The position numbers were made by a program, and so were the translations under genes. The notes beneath the pieces are model-generated. The model had not been told where the DNA came from, did no database searches, and worked only from the letters and a program-made list of their open reading frames with translations. Shown here one piece after another: positions 26,623 through 35,648 of a stretch of 57,858 nt of DNA (position 1 is the stretch's first letter; each line of letters opens with the position of its first letter). This DNA comes from an uncultured Aquimarina sp. GTDB lineage: Bacteria; Bacteroidota; Bacteroidia; Flavobacteriales; Flavobacteriaceae. The stretch is from contig CANMKX010000025.1 in assembly GCA_947498595.1 (NCBI GenBank), forward strand, positions 1 through 57,858, given 5' to 3'.

Positions 26623-28284
26623 ATGTTTAAAAAGTTACTTGTAGTTGCATTTATAGCTACATTATCTATTCAATGTAAATCTCAAAGTGAGGCCTTAAAA
26701 CCTTCAGGAAAGATTACAAATAATGAAAACCCGAAGTTAGTAATTGGGATTGTAGTTGATCAAATGAGATACGATTATTTGACACGTTTTTACAATCGAT
26801 TTGGAGACGGTGGATTTAAGAGGATGATAAATGATGGATTTAGTTGTAAAAATAATCATTTTAATTATATTCCAACATATACTGGGCCAGGACATGCATC
26901 TGTTTATACAGGGACAACACCTCAAAATCATGGTATTATATCTAATTATTGGTATAATAAATTTGAGAATAAAGATGTTTACTGTGCCTCCGATATAGCA
27001 GTAGATCCCGTAGGAACTACAGATAGAGCAGGGAAAATGTCTCCACATAGAATGAAGGTTACTTCTATAGCAGATCAAAATAGATTACATACACAATTAA
27101 GAGGAAAAACTATTGGAATTTCATTAAAGGATAGAGGAGCAATTCTTCCAGCTGGACATACAGCAAATGCGGCATATTGGTTTCATGGTAAGAATGAGGG
27201 GAAGTGGATCACAAGTTCTCATTACATGAATAAATTGCCTAAATGGGTAACTCTTTTTAACAAATCAGGAAAAGCTAATTCTTATATAAAAGAATGGAAT
27301 ACGTTATATAATATTGATAGTTATGTAGAGAGTGGAGATGATCTTAATAATTTTGAAGGAGGTTTTGTAGGGAAAGAAAAAGCAGTGTTTCCTTATGATT
27401 TAAAAGCATTAAAAGATAAAAACAAAGGGTATGATATTATAAAAGCAACTCCTTTTGGAAATGATTTAACAACGGATTTTGCATTAGCTGCTATTGATGG
27501 AGAGAAATTAGGAGAAGATACTATAACAGATTTTTTAACAGTAAGTTATTCAAGTACAGATTATGTTGGGCATAATTTTGGAGTGAATTCAAAAGAAATC
27601 GAAGATACTTATTTACGTTTAGATAAAGCATTAGAATTATTATTTAATGGATTAGATGAAAAAGTAGGAAATGGTAATTATACTGTATTTCTTACAGCTG
27701 ACCACGGAGCAGTTCAAGTTCCATCGTATTTGAAGTCATTAAAAATACCAGCAGGATATTTTGAAATGGATGTATTGTCAGAAAAGTTGAAAGAATACAC
27801 AAAAGAAAACTATAATGTTGACGATTTGATTATAAAGCTATCTAATAATCAAGTATTCTTTGATTATAATAAAATTAGAGCAAACAAAATCAATATTGCA
27901 GATTTACAGAATGATTTATCGCATTTTTTACTACAATATAAGCAAATAAGTCATGTGTATACACGTGAACAGTTAGAAGCTAATGAATATATAACAGGAG
28001 TATCGTATTTAGTTCAGAAGGGATTTAACCAAAAAAGAAGTGGTGATATTGTATTTGTAATGGATCCAGCGACAATTTCTTATTCAAAAACAGGATCTAC
28101 TCATGGTAGTGGATTAAATTATGATACACATGTACCTTTATTATTTTATGGAAAAGGAATTAAAAAGGGAGCTACTGTATCAAAAACAAAAATCACAGAT
28201 ATAGCACCTACAATTGCAGCATTATTAGGGATTTCATTCCCTAATGGAGCAACAGGAGATGTATTACCATTTGTATTAAAGTAA
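26623..28284 (+). CDS. pafA: PafA-type alkaline phosphatase (phosphate monoesterase)
   Basis: Exported zinc phosphatase that releases phosphate from organic monoesters. 553 aa. N-terminal signal MFKKLLVVAFIATLSIQC, either a lipoprotein (Cys18 with an atypical lipobox) or cleaved soon after. Alignment from memory with Elizabethkingia PafA places the metal-binding Asp46 (VVDQM), nucleophile Thr87 (PTYTGPGHAS), the Lys/Arg pair in SLKDRGA, Asp/His in STDYVGHNFG, DH in TADHGA and the last His in STHGSGLNYDTH. All key residues are present, so it should be active. It is monocistronic: own promoter box and terminator. Confidence 0.9.
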   Translation: MFKKLLVVAFIATLSIQCKSQSEALKPSGKITNNENPKLVIGIVVDQMRYDYLTRFYNRFGDGGFKRMINDGFSCKNNHFNYIPTYTGPGHASVYTGTTPQNHGIISNYWYNKFENKDVYCASDIAVDPVGTTDRAGKMSPHRMKVTSIADQNRLHTQLRGKTIGISLKDRGAILPAGHTANAAYWFHGKNEGKWITSSHYMNKLPKWVTLFNKSGKANSYIKEWNTLYNIDSYVESGDDLNNFEGGFVGKEKAVFPYDLKALKDKNKGYDIIKATPFGNDLTTDFALAAIDGEKLGEDTITDFLTVSYSSTDYVGHNFGVNSKEIEDTYLRLDKALELLFNGLDEKVGNGNYTVFLTADHGAVQVPSYLKSLKIPAGYFEMDVLSEKLKEYTKENYNVDDLIIKLSNNQVFFDYNKIRANKINIADLQNDLSHFLLQYKQISHVYTREQLEANEYITGVSYLVQKGFNQKRSGDIVFVMDPATISYSKTGSTHGSGLNYDTHVPLLFYGKGIKKGATVSKTKITDIAPTIAALLGISFPNGATGDVLPFVLK

Positions 28285-28317
28285 TCAAAATGATATAATA
28301 ACTGACTAGTCCTAAAT

Positions 28318-28350
28318 AAAAAGGGAATTCTTTCAAAGAATTCCCTTTTT
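28318..28350. terminator. bidirectional terminator after pafA
   Basis: AAAAAGGGAATTCTTT / AAAGAATTCCCTTTTT hairpin between the converging pafA and dehydrogenase genes. Confidence 0.9.
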
Positions 28351-28358
28351 ATTTATTG

Positions 28359-29108
28359 TTAATTTGTTTTAGCTAAGGTACCAGAATCTGTATCCCAAGT
28401 AGCCCCAGTAATCCATGAATTTTGATCAGAAAGGAGAAAAGTAATGCAATTAGCAATATCTTTTGTATCTTCTGTTTTACTTATAGGATGAAACTGATAG
28501 AAGCTAGCTAATGTCTTTTTTGCGTCTTTTTCACTATCAAAAATACTGTTATAAAAAGGTGTTTCAATGTTAGTAGGTAAAATTGTATTTACTCTAATAC
28601 CATGTTGAACTAATTCCATAGCCAATTGTTGTGTCAGTGAACACATACCAGCTTTCTGCATAGAAAATGCAGCAGAAGGAATCGTATTAAATGCTTTGTT
28701 TGTATTTAAAATAGGGCCAACATTTATAATGACTCCTTTTTTTATTTCCTTCATTTTTTTAGCAACAGCTTGAGTAATGAAGAAAAAGCTTTTATTTAAA
28801 TTAAGATAAGAATCATAATCATCTTCAGTGTGATCCAAAAAAGATTTGGAACAAAATTTATCAGCTATATTTATTAGAAAATCTATTGTTTTTAAAGAAT
28901 TAATGAGGCTTATTAATTTTTTTATATGCGAATGATCAGTAATATCAAGATCATGTTTTGAAATCAATACATGATCATCAATATCATTGATGTTTTTATC
29001 TATAAAATGAACTTTAACTCCTAAGCTGATTAATTGTAAACAAGTAGTATGACCAACTCCATAGGAATCACCTATGATTAGAGCTGTTTTATTTTTAAAT
29101 TTAATCAT
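28359..29108 (-). CDS. short-chain dehydrogenase/reductase under TetR control
   Basis: 249 aa SDR of unknown substrate. The coenzyme motif is GDSYGVGHTT instead of the usual TGxxxGxG, so the first Gly is preserved but the context is unusual (IIGDSYGVG). Catalytic YxxxK is not typical either: the expected position reads SAAFSMQKAG, with Phe-Ser where Tyr is normal, so activity is uncertain. The C-terminus ITGATWDTDSGTLA is the standard SDR end. It lies 53 bases after a tetR-family gene on the same strand; that gap holds a palindromic operator and a TATATTTG box, so repression by the neighbour is likely. Confidence 0.8.
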   Translation of the reverse strand: MIKFKNKTALIIGDSYGVGHTTCLQLISLGVKVHFIDKNINDIDDHVLISKHDLDITDHSHIKKLISLINSLKTIDFLINIADKFCSKSFLDHTEDDYDSYLNLNKSFFFITQAVAKKMKEIKKGVIINVGPILNTNKAFNTIPSAAFSMQKAGMCSLTQQLAMELVQHGIRVNTILPTNIETPFYNSIFDSEKDAKKTLASFYQFHPISKTEDTKDIANCITFLLSDQNSWITGATWDTDSGTLAKTN

Positions 29109-29114
29109 CTATTG

Positions 29115-29122
29115 CAAATATA
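29115..29122 (-). promoter_or_regulatory. minus-7 box of the TetR-controlled dehydrogenase
   Basis: The minus strand reads TATATTTG, ending seven bases before the ATG at 29106-29108, so the mRNA would be almost leaderless. The palindrome at 29129-29146 covers the minus-33 region. Confidence 0.55.
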
Positions 29123-29128
29123 CAAGAT

Positions 29129-29146
29129 AGACAGAATAGTCTGTCT
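29129..29146. promoter_or_regulatory. palindromic operator for the TetR-family regulator
   Basis: AGACAGA-ATAG-TCTGTCT: seven-base perfect arms around a four-base spacer, directly upstream of the dehydrogenase minus-7 box. Length and symmetry are typical of TetR/AcrR operators, and the regulator gene lies 15 bases away. Confidence 0.7.
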
Positions 29147-29161
29147 GTTTTTGAAAAAAAA

Positions 29162-29725
29162 TTATTGCAATAGAATTTTGCACGTAGCTAAAGCTGCATC
29201 AATGGGCCAAATATTTTTCAATAATTTAGATTCATTAATAGCACCTTCATATAATAAATAAATTTTTTGAGCTAATAAATAATCTTCTTCTGAAGTGTTT
29301 TGAGGAACATTTTCTGAAATTAGGTGTTGAATGAAATTTATAAATTCATGTTTTTTTTGTAAAATTTGATTTCTTATTAAAACATTATCTTTTGGTATTT
29401 CTACTTCGGTGTTTAAAAACCAACAACCATTGAAACCTTCTTTATTACAAAAGTTTTTAAGAAAATAGAAAAAAGCGAATAATCGATCTTTTCCTTTTTT
29501 GTGAGATTGTATGAAACTTTGGAATTCAGCTTGATAATTAGCATCTTTATGTTGTAAATATGCAAGACAGATTTCTTCTTTAGATCCAAAATGATTGTAT
29601 AAAGTAGCTTTGGCTACTCCTGCTTCTTTAATTATTTCATTGATCCCTGTTAAATTGTATCCATTCGTGTAAAATAGAGTAGAAGCAGTTTCTATAATGT
29701 GCTGTTTGATTTGAGATCTTTTCAT
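29162..29725 (-). CDS. TetR/AcrR-family transcriptional regulator
   Basis: 187 aa. N-terminal helix-turn-helix with the TetR signature GINEIIKEAGVAKATLYNHF at residues 23-42, followed by SKEEICLAYL; the C-terminal ligand domain includes GFNGCWFLNTEVEIPKD. Probably represses the dehydrogenase gene downstream through the palindrome in the intergenic gap. Its own TAAGTTTG box ends five bases before the ATG. The -33 region of this box shares the heptamer AGAATAG with the operator, a weak hint of autoregulation. Ligand unknown. Confidence 0.9.
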   Translation of the reverse strand: MKRSQIKQHIIETASTLFYTNGYNLTGINEIIKEAGVAKATLYNHFGSKEEICLAYLQHKDANYQAEFQSFIQSHKKGKDRLFAFFYFLKNFCNKEGFNGCWFLNTEVEIPKDNVLIRNQILQKKHEFINFIQHLISENVPQNTSEEDYLLAQKIYLLYEGAINESKLLKNIWPIDAALATCKILLQ

Positions 29726-29729
29726 CTCA

Positions 29730-29737
29730 CAAACTTA
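29730..29737 (-). promoter_or_regulatory. minus-7 box of the tetR-family gene
   Basis: The minus strand reads TAAGTTTG, ending five bases before the ATG at 29723-29725; a leaderless transcript is implied. Confidence 0.5.
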
Positions 29738-29803
29738 TTATGTTTTTAGAGAATAGACAAATAGGGGTATATTATAAATAAAATAATCTGATGATATTAC
29801 ATG

Positions 29804-30661
29804 TTAAAATTTTAAAAAGCGACTTCTGATTTTTTTCCACCTAAGAGCACGAATGAATTTGCCTTCTGTTTTTGATACTAAAAAAGAATGGTTTTCATAC
29901 ATCGCTTTAAAAAAACCAATGATGTAATCGAAAATTAATTGCGGGCGTTTTTTTAATAATGCAAGTTTTATAGAGGCAATAATAGTTATGAGTAACCCAT
30001 ATCGCATTTTATAAAAAGCAATTCCTTGTTTGTATTTTGCTTTTTTATTATAAGTATTTCCTGTTGGTTTTAAATGCTTGACATGTAGCTCAGAGTCAGT
30101 TTTAATTTTCCAATGATGGAATTGTGCTAATAACTCATCAATAGTATCCCAACCCATAGCTGTTTTTAAGCCACCTATTTGTTCAAAACACTCTTTTCGA
30201 TACGCTTTTAAAGCTCCTCTAATATGATCCTTATTTGTTAAATTTTCTAAAATCCAGGTATCTAAATTAGATTTTATATAACAAAAACCACCTGCCATAC
30301 CAATATTTTGATCTTGTTTAAAATAAGAAACAATTGATTCTAGATAATTATTAGGAAAAATTAAATCCGCATCAAATTTACAGATAATATCATATTCATT
30401 ATCTACTGAGTGAAAACCTTGATAAAAAGCATTAATAACTTTACTACCGGGTAAATGTTCTGTAGAAGAAAATGTATTTACAATAGAAATGTAATCATGC
30501 TTCTTTATGAAATTAGAAACTACTGTTTCTGTATTATCAGTTGAATTATCATTAACGACAACAATCTTGGTAGGAAGATAGGTTTGTTCTACTAAAGAGG
30601 TTAATGTCTTTTTGATTAATAATTCTTCATTATGAGCGGGGATAATTATATAAATTCTCAA
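29804..30661 (-). CDS. family 2 glycosyltransferase
   Basis: 285 aa GT-A enzyme. The N-terminus IIIPAHNEELLIKKTLTSL, VVNDNSTDNTE and the DxD-like FDADLIF (near residue 97) are characteristic of GT2. GGLKTAMGWDTIDELLA is the acceptor-side conserved region. The C-terminal 60 residues are basic with one hydrophobic stretch (LLITIIASIKLALL), so it is probably membrane-associated. It follows a methyltransferase gene by 18 bases; a role in polysaccharide or glycolipid decoration is likely but the substrate is unknown. Confidence 0.88.
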   Translation of the reverse strand: MRIYIIIPAHNEELLIKKTLTSLVEQTYLPTKIVVVNDNSTDNTETVVSNFIKKHDYISIVNTFSSTEHLPGSKVINAFYQGFHSVDNEYDIICKFDADLIFPNNYLESIVSYFKQDQNIGMAGGFCYIKSNLDTWILENLTNKDHIRGALKAYRKECFEQIGGLKTAMGWDTIDELLAQFHHWKIKTDSELHVKHLKPTGNTYNKKAKYKQGIAFYKMRYGLLITIIASIKLALLKKRPQLIFDYIIGFFKAMYENHSFLVSKTEGKFIRALRWKKIRSRFLKF

Positions 30662-30679
30662 AGTAAAAGAAGTTTATGA

Positions 30680-31201
30680 TTAAATACGTTCTGCGTAGAC
30701 GATATAATAACGAGGTGTAAACAAACGTAGTAAAGGGCGTACTCCTAGTTTTTTAACAGGGTGAGTCCATTTTTCTCGAGCGATAATTTTCCATCCTGCC
30801 TTTTCTAATAACCAATCAAATTGCCAATCTTCAAATTCGTGATAATGACGATCCCATGGATCTGTTTTACTTTTATAAGCAGGAGAAAACCATAGTCTTA
30901 ATGGAACAGAAGCAACTAATCTATTGGCTTTTATAGTACTTAAAATAGTATAGGGAGAAATTAAATGTTCAAAAATCTCGAATGCGGTAACTATATCGAC
31001 ATTATTATCTAATACAGCAGAAGTATCTATATCTAAATCCTCTCCAGATGTATTAGATACACTGTAACCTTCCTTTTCCATGAAATCAACAAAAGGATTT
31101 CTAACACCTAAATCCAGAATAGAAGCTGGAGAAGGAGCATGTTTACGTAAAAAAGTTAAAGTATTTTGAAATCTTTTATGAGGAAAAGTGCCTTCGTACA
31201 T
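30680..31201 (-). CDS. class I SAM-dependent methyltransferase
   Basis: 173 aa, compact. SILDLGVRNPFVDFME near residue 27 is motif I with an unusual DLGVRN instead of DxGxGxG. IVTAFEIFEHLISP is the motif IV/post-region typical of ubiquinone-methyltransferase-like folds. A Trp/His-rich part (DPWDRHYHEFEDWQFDWLLE) follows. Downstream and same strand is a GT2 gene, so it may act on a glycan or its carrier. Full length by its ends; substrate unknown. Confidence 0.8.
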   Translation of the reverse strand: MYEGTFPHKRFQNTLTFLRKHAPSPASILDLGVRNPFVDFMEKEGYSVSNTSGEDLDIDTSAVLDNNVDIVTAFEIFEHLISPYTILSTIKANRLVASVPLRLWFSPAYKSKTDPWDRHYHEFEDWQFDWLLEKAGWKIIAREKWTHPVKKLGVRPLLRLFTPRYYIVYAERI

Positions 31202-31300
31202 TGATTTGATTATTAATAAAGATGTGTAAAAATAGCTAATTATGGAGATTAACGAAGTATTGAAGAGTTTATTTTTGAGTATTAAATAAAAGCGGTAAAC

Positions 31301-31328
31301 AAAAAGAGGTAGTTGTAAACTACCTCTT
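31301..31328 (-). terminator. terminator of gcvP
   Basis: AAGAGGTAG / CTACCTCTT stem with a 7-nt loop, U-tract on the minus strand, 29 bases after the gcvP stop. Confidence 0.8.
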
Positions 31329-31356
31329 CTTTATCATATTATAGTATAATGGATAA

Positions 31357-34206
31357 CTAGGCATCCATATATTCTTCAATAGGAGCACATGTACAAATTA
31401 AATTTCGATCTCCATAAGCATCATCAACTCTTCTTACAGATGGCCAGAATTTATTTTCAGCAACATAAGCTAATGGATATGCTGCTTGTTCTCTAGTGTA
31501 AGGGAAATCCCAATCATCACCAGTAAGCATAGCTAGTGTATGAGGTGCATTTTTCATGATATTATTAGGTTCACTAGCATCTGATTCTGCAATTTCTTTA
31601 CGAATAGATATTAATGCATCACAAAAACGATCTAATTCTGCTTTGTTTTCACTTTCAGTAGGCTCTATCATAATAGTACCAGCAACTGGAAAAGAAACTG
31701 TAGGAGCATGAAAACCATAATCCATCAAACGTTTAGCGATATCGGTTACTTCGATACCATTAGATTTAAATGGACGACAGTCAATAATCATTTCATGTGC
31801 AGCACGACCGCGCTCACCTGAGTATAATGTATCATAATGACCATTAAGACGCTCTTTAATATAGTTTGCATTTAAAATAGCGTTTATGGTAGAAGATTTT
31901 AAGCCATCTTCGCCCAGCATTGTGATATATCCATAAGAAATTAAACAAGCTAAAGCTGATCCCCATGGAGCAGCAGAAATAGCTGTGATAGCTTTTTCGC
32001 CTCCAGTAGCTATAATAGGATTGCTAGGTAAAAAAGGTACAAGTTGCTCAGCAACACAGATAGGACCTACTCCAGGACCACCACCACCGTGAGGAATGGC
32101 AAAAGTTTTATGTAAATTTAAATGACATACATCAGCACCAATAGCTCCTGGATTTGTTAAACCAACCTGAGCATTCATGTTAGCACCGTCCATATAGACT
32201 TGACCACCATTATCGTGAATGATCTGTGTAATTTCTTTTATCGCAGACTCATAAACACCGTGAGTTGAAGGATAAGTAACCATTAACGCAGCAAGATTGT
32301 CTTTATGCTTAAGAGCTTTTTCTCTTAAATCATTCACGTCAATATTACCTTCTTCGGTAGCTTTAGTTACAACAACTTTCATTCCAGCCATAACCGCAGA
32401 TGCAGGGTTTGTACCATGTGCAGAAGAAGGAATTAAACAGATGTTTCTATGATGATCATCACGAGATTCATGATAAGCTCTTATAGCCATTAGTCCTGCA
32501 AACTCTCCTTGAGCTCCAGAGTTAGGCTGTAATGAAGTGCCTGCAAAACCAGTAATTTCAGTAAGTTGATCTTCTAATTTTTTAAGTACTTCTTGATATC
32601 CTTGTGCCTGATCAATAGGAACAAAAGGATGAATATTTCCCCAATTAGGATTACTTAAAGGCAGCATTTCTGCAGCAGCATTAAGTTTCATTGTACATGA
32701 TCCTAATGGAATCATAGAATGATTTAATGATAAATCTTTGCGTTCTAATTTCTTAATATAACGCATTAACTCAGTCTCAGAATGATACTGGTTGAAAATT
32801 TCATTAGTTAAGAATTCTGAATTTCGTTTATATGCATCAGTAATAACAGTATTCTCAACTAAAGAATCAATTTTTGAAACAGTTTTACCAGTAGCCTCAG
32901 CAAAAATAGACACGATAGTATTTAAATCCGAAATCGTTGTAGATTCATTTAATGAAATAGATATCGTTTCTGAATCAACGTAATGGAAATTTACTTCATT
33001 TTTTTCTGCAATTTCCTTGACTTTTTTACTGTCACCTTTAACAGTAATAGTATCAAAGTATACAGAGTTGATTTGAGAAACACCTAATTCTTGAAGAGTG
33101 TTAGATAAAGTTTGTGCAGAAGCATTTACTTTATTAGCTATATAAGTTAATCCTTTTGGTCCGTGATATACAGCATACATACCAGCCATTACAGCTAATA
33201 ATACTTGAGCAGTACAAATGTTAGATGTAGCCTTATCTCTTTTGATATGCTGTTCTCTAGTTTGTAAAGCCATACGTAAGGCTCTATTTCCATTAGTATC
33301 TTGAGTGATACCAATAATTCTACCAGGAATGTTTCTTTTATATGCTTCACGAGTTGCAAAATAAGCAGCGTGTGGACCTCCGTAACCTAAAGGGATTCCA
33401 AAACGTTGTGTAGTTCCTACTACAACATCTGCATCAAAACTACCAGGAGATTTTAATGTTGTTAAACTTAAAATATCAGCAGCCACCGCAACTTTTATTT
33501 CTGCTTTATGTGCATTTGCAACAAACTCGGCATAGTCATATACTTGACCGGATTTTCCAGGATATTGTAAGATTGCTCCAAAAAAGTCTGAAGAAAAATC
33601 AAAATCTTCATGATTTCCTATTACTAATTCTATATTAATAGGCGTAGCTCTAGTTTTAAGTAATGATAAAGTTTGAGGTAATATTTCTTCAGAAACGAAG
33701 AATTTATTAGCATTATTCTTCTTTTGAGCTCTAGAACGTAAAGAGAATAACATTCCCATTGCTTCTGCAGCGGCAGTACTTTCATCTAATAATGAAGCAT
33801 TAGCTAGTTCCATACCCGTTAAATCGCAAACCATTGTTTGATAATTAAGAAGAGCTTCTAGTCTTCCTTGAGCAATTTCTGCTTGATAAGGAGTATAGGC
33901 TGTATACCATCCTGGGTTTTCTAGGATATTTCTCTGAATAACAGCAGGTAAATATGCTTCGTGATATCCTAATCCTATATATGATTTATAGACTTTGTTT
34001 TTTGCAGATAATTTTTGAATATGAGCCAAGTATTCTTGTTCACTTAAGGCAGGGTCAAGGTTTAAAGGCTGTTTTAAAATTATATCATCGGGGATTGTTT
34101 CGTAAATAAGTTGATCCAAAGAATCAGCTTTTACCGTAGACAACATACCATCCAAATCCTTATCTGAAGGACCTATATGGCGAAGTTTAAAAGAGTCGGT
34201 TTTCAT
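31357..34206 (-). CDS. gcvP: glycine dehydrogenase (decarboxylating), P-protein
   Basis: PLP enzyme of the glycine cleavage system that decarboxylates glycine and loads the aminomethyl group on lipoylated H-protein. About 949 aa from the ATG at 34204-34206 (MKTDSFKLRHIGP), the usual start in relatives; an in-frame ATG at 34243-34245 adds 13 residues but overlaps a promoter-like TATTTTTA. Both halves of the fused P-protein are present: N-terminal LRHIGPS, ANASLLDESTAAAEAM, and the C-terminal PLP lysine in HLNLHKTFAIPHGGGGPG near residue 698. Also MIPLGSCTMKLN. Other gcv genes are not in this window. Confidence 0.95.
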   Translation of the reverse strand: MKTDSFKLRHIGPSDKDLDGMLSTVKADSLDQLIYETIPDDIILKQPLNLDPALSEQEYLAHIQKLSAKNKVYKSYIGLGYHEAYLPAVIQRNILENPGWYTAYTPYQAEIAQGRLEALLNYQTMVCDLTGMELANASLLDESTAAAEAMGMLFSLRSRAQKKNNANKFFVSEEILPQTLSLLKTRATPINIELVIGNHEDFDFSSDFFGAILQYPGKSGQVYDYAEFVANAHKAEIKVAVAADILSLTTLKSPGSFDADVVVGTTQRFGIPLGYGGPHAAYFATREAYKRNIPGRIIGITQDTNGNRALRMALQTREQHIKRDKATSNICTAQVLLAVMAGMYAVYHGPKGLTYIANKVNASAQTLSNTLQELGVSQINSVYFDTITVKGDSKKVKEIAEKNEVNFHYVDSETISISLNESTTISDLNTIVSIFAEATGKTVSKIDSLVENTVITDAYKRNSEFLTNEIFNQYHSETELMRYIKKLERKDLSLNHSMIPLGSCTMKLNAAAEMLPLSNPNWGNIHPFVPIDQAQGYQEVLKKLEDQLTEITGFAGTSLQPNSGAQGEFAGLMAIRAYHESRDDHHRNICLIPSSAHGTNPASAVMAGMKVVVTKATEEGNIDVNDLREKALKHKDNLAALMVTYPSTHGVYESAIKEITQIIHDNGGQVYMDGANMNAQVGLTNPGAIGADVCHLNLHKTFAIPHGGGGPGVGPICVAEQLVPFLPSNPIIATGGEKAITAISAAPWGSALACLISYGYITMLGEDGLKSSTINAILNANYIKERLNGHYDTLYSGERGRAAHEMIIDCRPFKSNGIEVTDIAKRLMDYGFHAPTVSFPVAGTIMIEPTESENKAELDRFCDALISIRKEIAESDASEPNNIMKNAPHTLAMLTGDDWDFPYTREQAAYPLAYVAENKFWPSVRRVDDAYGDRNLICTCAPIEEYMDA

Positions 34207-34327
34207 GTTATAAAACAGTTGAGATTTTGGTGCGTAAAAATACATATTAAAAGACTAATATTATCACAATATATTATCAATAAATGGTAAGTTTTTAACC
34301 AAAAAGGTAGGTTATTAACAGAAAGCT

Positions 34328-34335
34328 TATTTTTG
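34328..34335 (+). promoter_or_regulatory. minus-7 box of the UbiA-like gene
   Basis: TATTTTTG, a TAnnTTTG match 12 bases before the ATG at 34348. It overlaps the in-frame TTG at 34333, which argues against that TTG as start. Confidence 0.5.
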
Positions 34336-34347
34336 CAAGAGAAGATC

Positions 34348-35166
34348 ATGAAAAAAATATTCAGTTTTTACATAAATAGTAGTATTCACGTAGCCTTATC
34401 TGTATGTGGATTGATTGGAATTACCTGGTTAGAGTTTGAATTATTATATGATTTTAAACTTATTTTATTTAGTTTTTTTGGAAGTATAACTGCGTATAAT
34501 TTTGTGAAATATGCAAGTATTGCAAGACTTCATCATAGCAAATTAACAAAGTCATTAAAAGCGATTCAAATATTTTCGCTTTTATCATTTATTATATTAA
34601 TTTATTATGCTTTACAATTAGATTTAATACTGCTTTTAAGTATCTTACCTTTTGGTTTTTTGACACTATTATATGCAGTTCCTGTTTTTTCTAAAAGTAG
34701 AAATCTAAGAAGTTTACCAGGACAAAAAGTACTTGTGATTAGCATAGTGTGGTCAGGAGTAACTGTATTGATTCCTATCATTAACGCTAATTATATTATT
34801 GATGCTAATGTTTGGATTGAATTTATAAAACGATTTCTTTTTGTGATAGTATTGATGCTACCGTTTGAGGTAAGAGATTTGGCGTATGATAATTTAAGAT
34901 TGAAAACTATTCCTCAGAAATTAGGTACACAGAAAACTAAAATTCTAGGGATTTTTTTATTGAGTCTTAATTTAGGGTTGACTTTTTTTAATGATCAAAA
35001 AGAAGGGTATGATAAGATTAGTGTTTTATTGATAACAATAATCACACTATTATTTTTGTGGAATTCAAAAGAGAAACAATCGAAATACTATAGCTCTTTT
35101 GGAGTAGAAAGTATTCCGATTGTTTGGTTTATTATTATGTGTGTAACTAAAGTACTATTTAGCTAA
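34348..35166 (+). CDS. UbiA-like polytopic membrane protein
   Basis: 272 aa with eight or so hydrophobic segments. The overall pattern and the second conserved region (MLPFEVRDLAYDNLRLKTIP, then QKLGTQKTKILG) resemble UbiA prenyltransferases, whose second motif is Asp-rich and followed by T-x-P-x-xLG. The first NDxxD motif is missing: the equivalent stretch is SITAYNFVKYASIA. So this is a divergent or non-catalytic family member; the substrate cannot be guessed. Start is ATG 34348, after the promoter box. The gene end overlaps the convergent small zinc-finger gene by 12 bases. Confidence 0.75.
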   Translation: MKKIFSFYINSSIHVALSVCGLIGITWLEFELLYDFKLILFSFFGSITAYNFVKYASIARLHHSKLTKSLKAIQIFSLLSFIILIYYALQLDLILLLSILPFGFLTLLYAVPVFSKSRNLRSLPGQKVLVISIVWSGVTVLIPIINANYIIDANVWIEFIKRFLFVIVLMLPFEVRDLAYDNLRLKTIPQKLGTQKTKILGIFLLSLNLGLTFFNDQKEGYDKISVLLITIITLLFLWNSKEKQSKYYSSFGVESIPIVWFIIMCVTKVLFS

Positions 35167-35406
35167 TTCTTTCTCAAGCAATTTTTTCATTGCTTGTTTT
35201 TGATCTTCTTCGATTGATTGTACTTGAGAATTGTTAACAAGCTTAGTGAGTTTATTATTGTTTGCAGAATATTTTCTACATGCTTTACAGTATAATAAAT
35301 GTATACTAAGTTTTACTTTCTCAAATAAAGATGCTTCTTTGTATTGATTTTTATCGCAATAATGATTCGCTTCATGACATTCAACGAATATTTTATTTTT
35401 GCCCAT
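35155..35406 (-). CDS. small anti-sigma-like zinc-finger protein, copy 1
   Basis: 83 aa. Residues CHEANHYCDK (10-19) and LLYCKACRKY form a His/Cys cluster like zinc-binding anti-sigma domains, without a membrane segment. It is a paralogue of the 84-aa protein at 35649 (both start MGKNKIFVECHEANH). Copy 1 lies 242 bases beyond copy 2, after a hairpin terminator, so it may be expressed separately. It probably binds the same or a related ECF sigma factor; this is inference from position and fold. Its end overlaps the convergent UbiA-like gene. Confidence 0.75.
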   Translation of the reverse strand: MGKNKIFVECHEANHYCDKNQYKEASLFEKVKLSIHLLYCKACRKYSANNNKLTKLVNNSQVQSIEEDQKQAMKKLLEKELAK

Positions 35407-35578
35407 AATTTTATGATTATAACTATCTACTAAAATTGTTAATGATAAAGTTTAATAACTTGATAATTAACAGTTGTTGTCTATTAGACGAAGATATTTC
35501 TAATTCATTACACAAAAAATATAAAAAAATTATATTTTTTTTAATAATTAGAATCGTTTGTTTTGATATGACTATTAG

Positions 35579-35621
35579 AAAAAACGATCGTTACATGTAA
35601 TTGACATATAACGATCGTTTT
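35579..35621 (-). terminator. terminator of the sigma factor/anti-sigma operon
   Basis: A perfect 13-bp inverted repeat, AAAACGATCGTTA / TAACGATCGTTTT, with a 15-nt loop and a U-rich minus-strand end, 28 bases past the copy 2 stop. It separates copy 1 from copy 2. Confidence 0.75.
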
Positions 35622-35648
35622 AATTTATATATAATGCTTGAAATCAAA

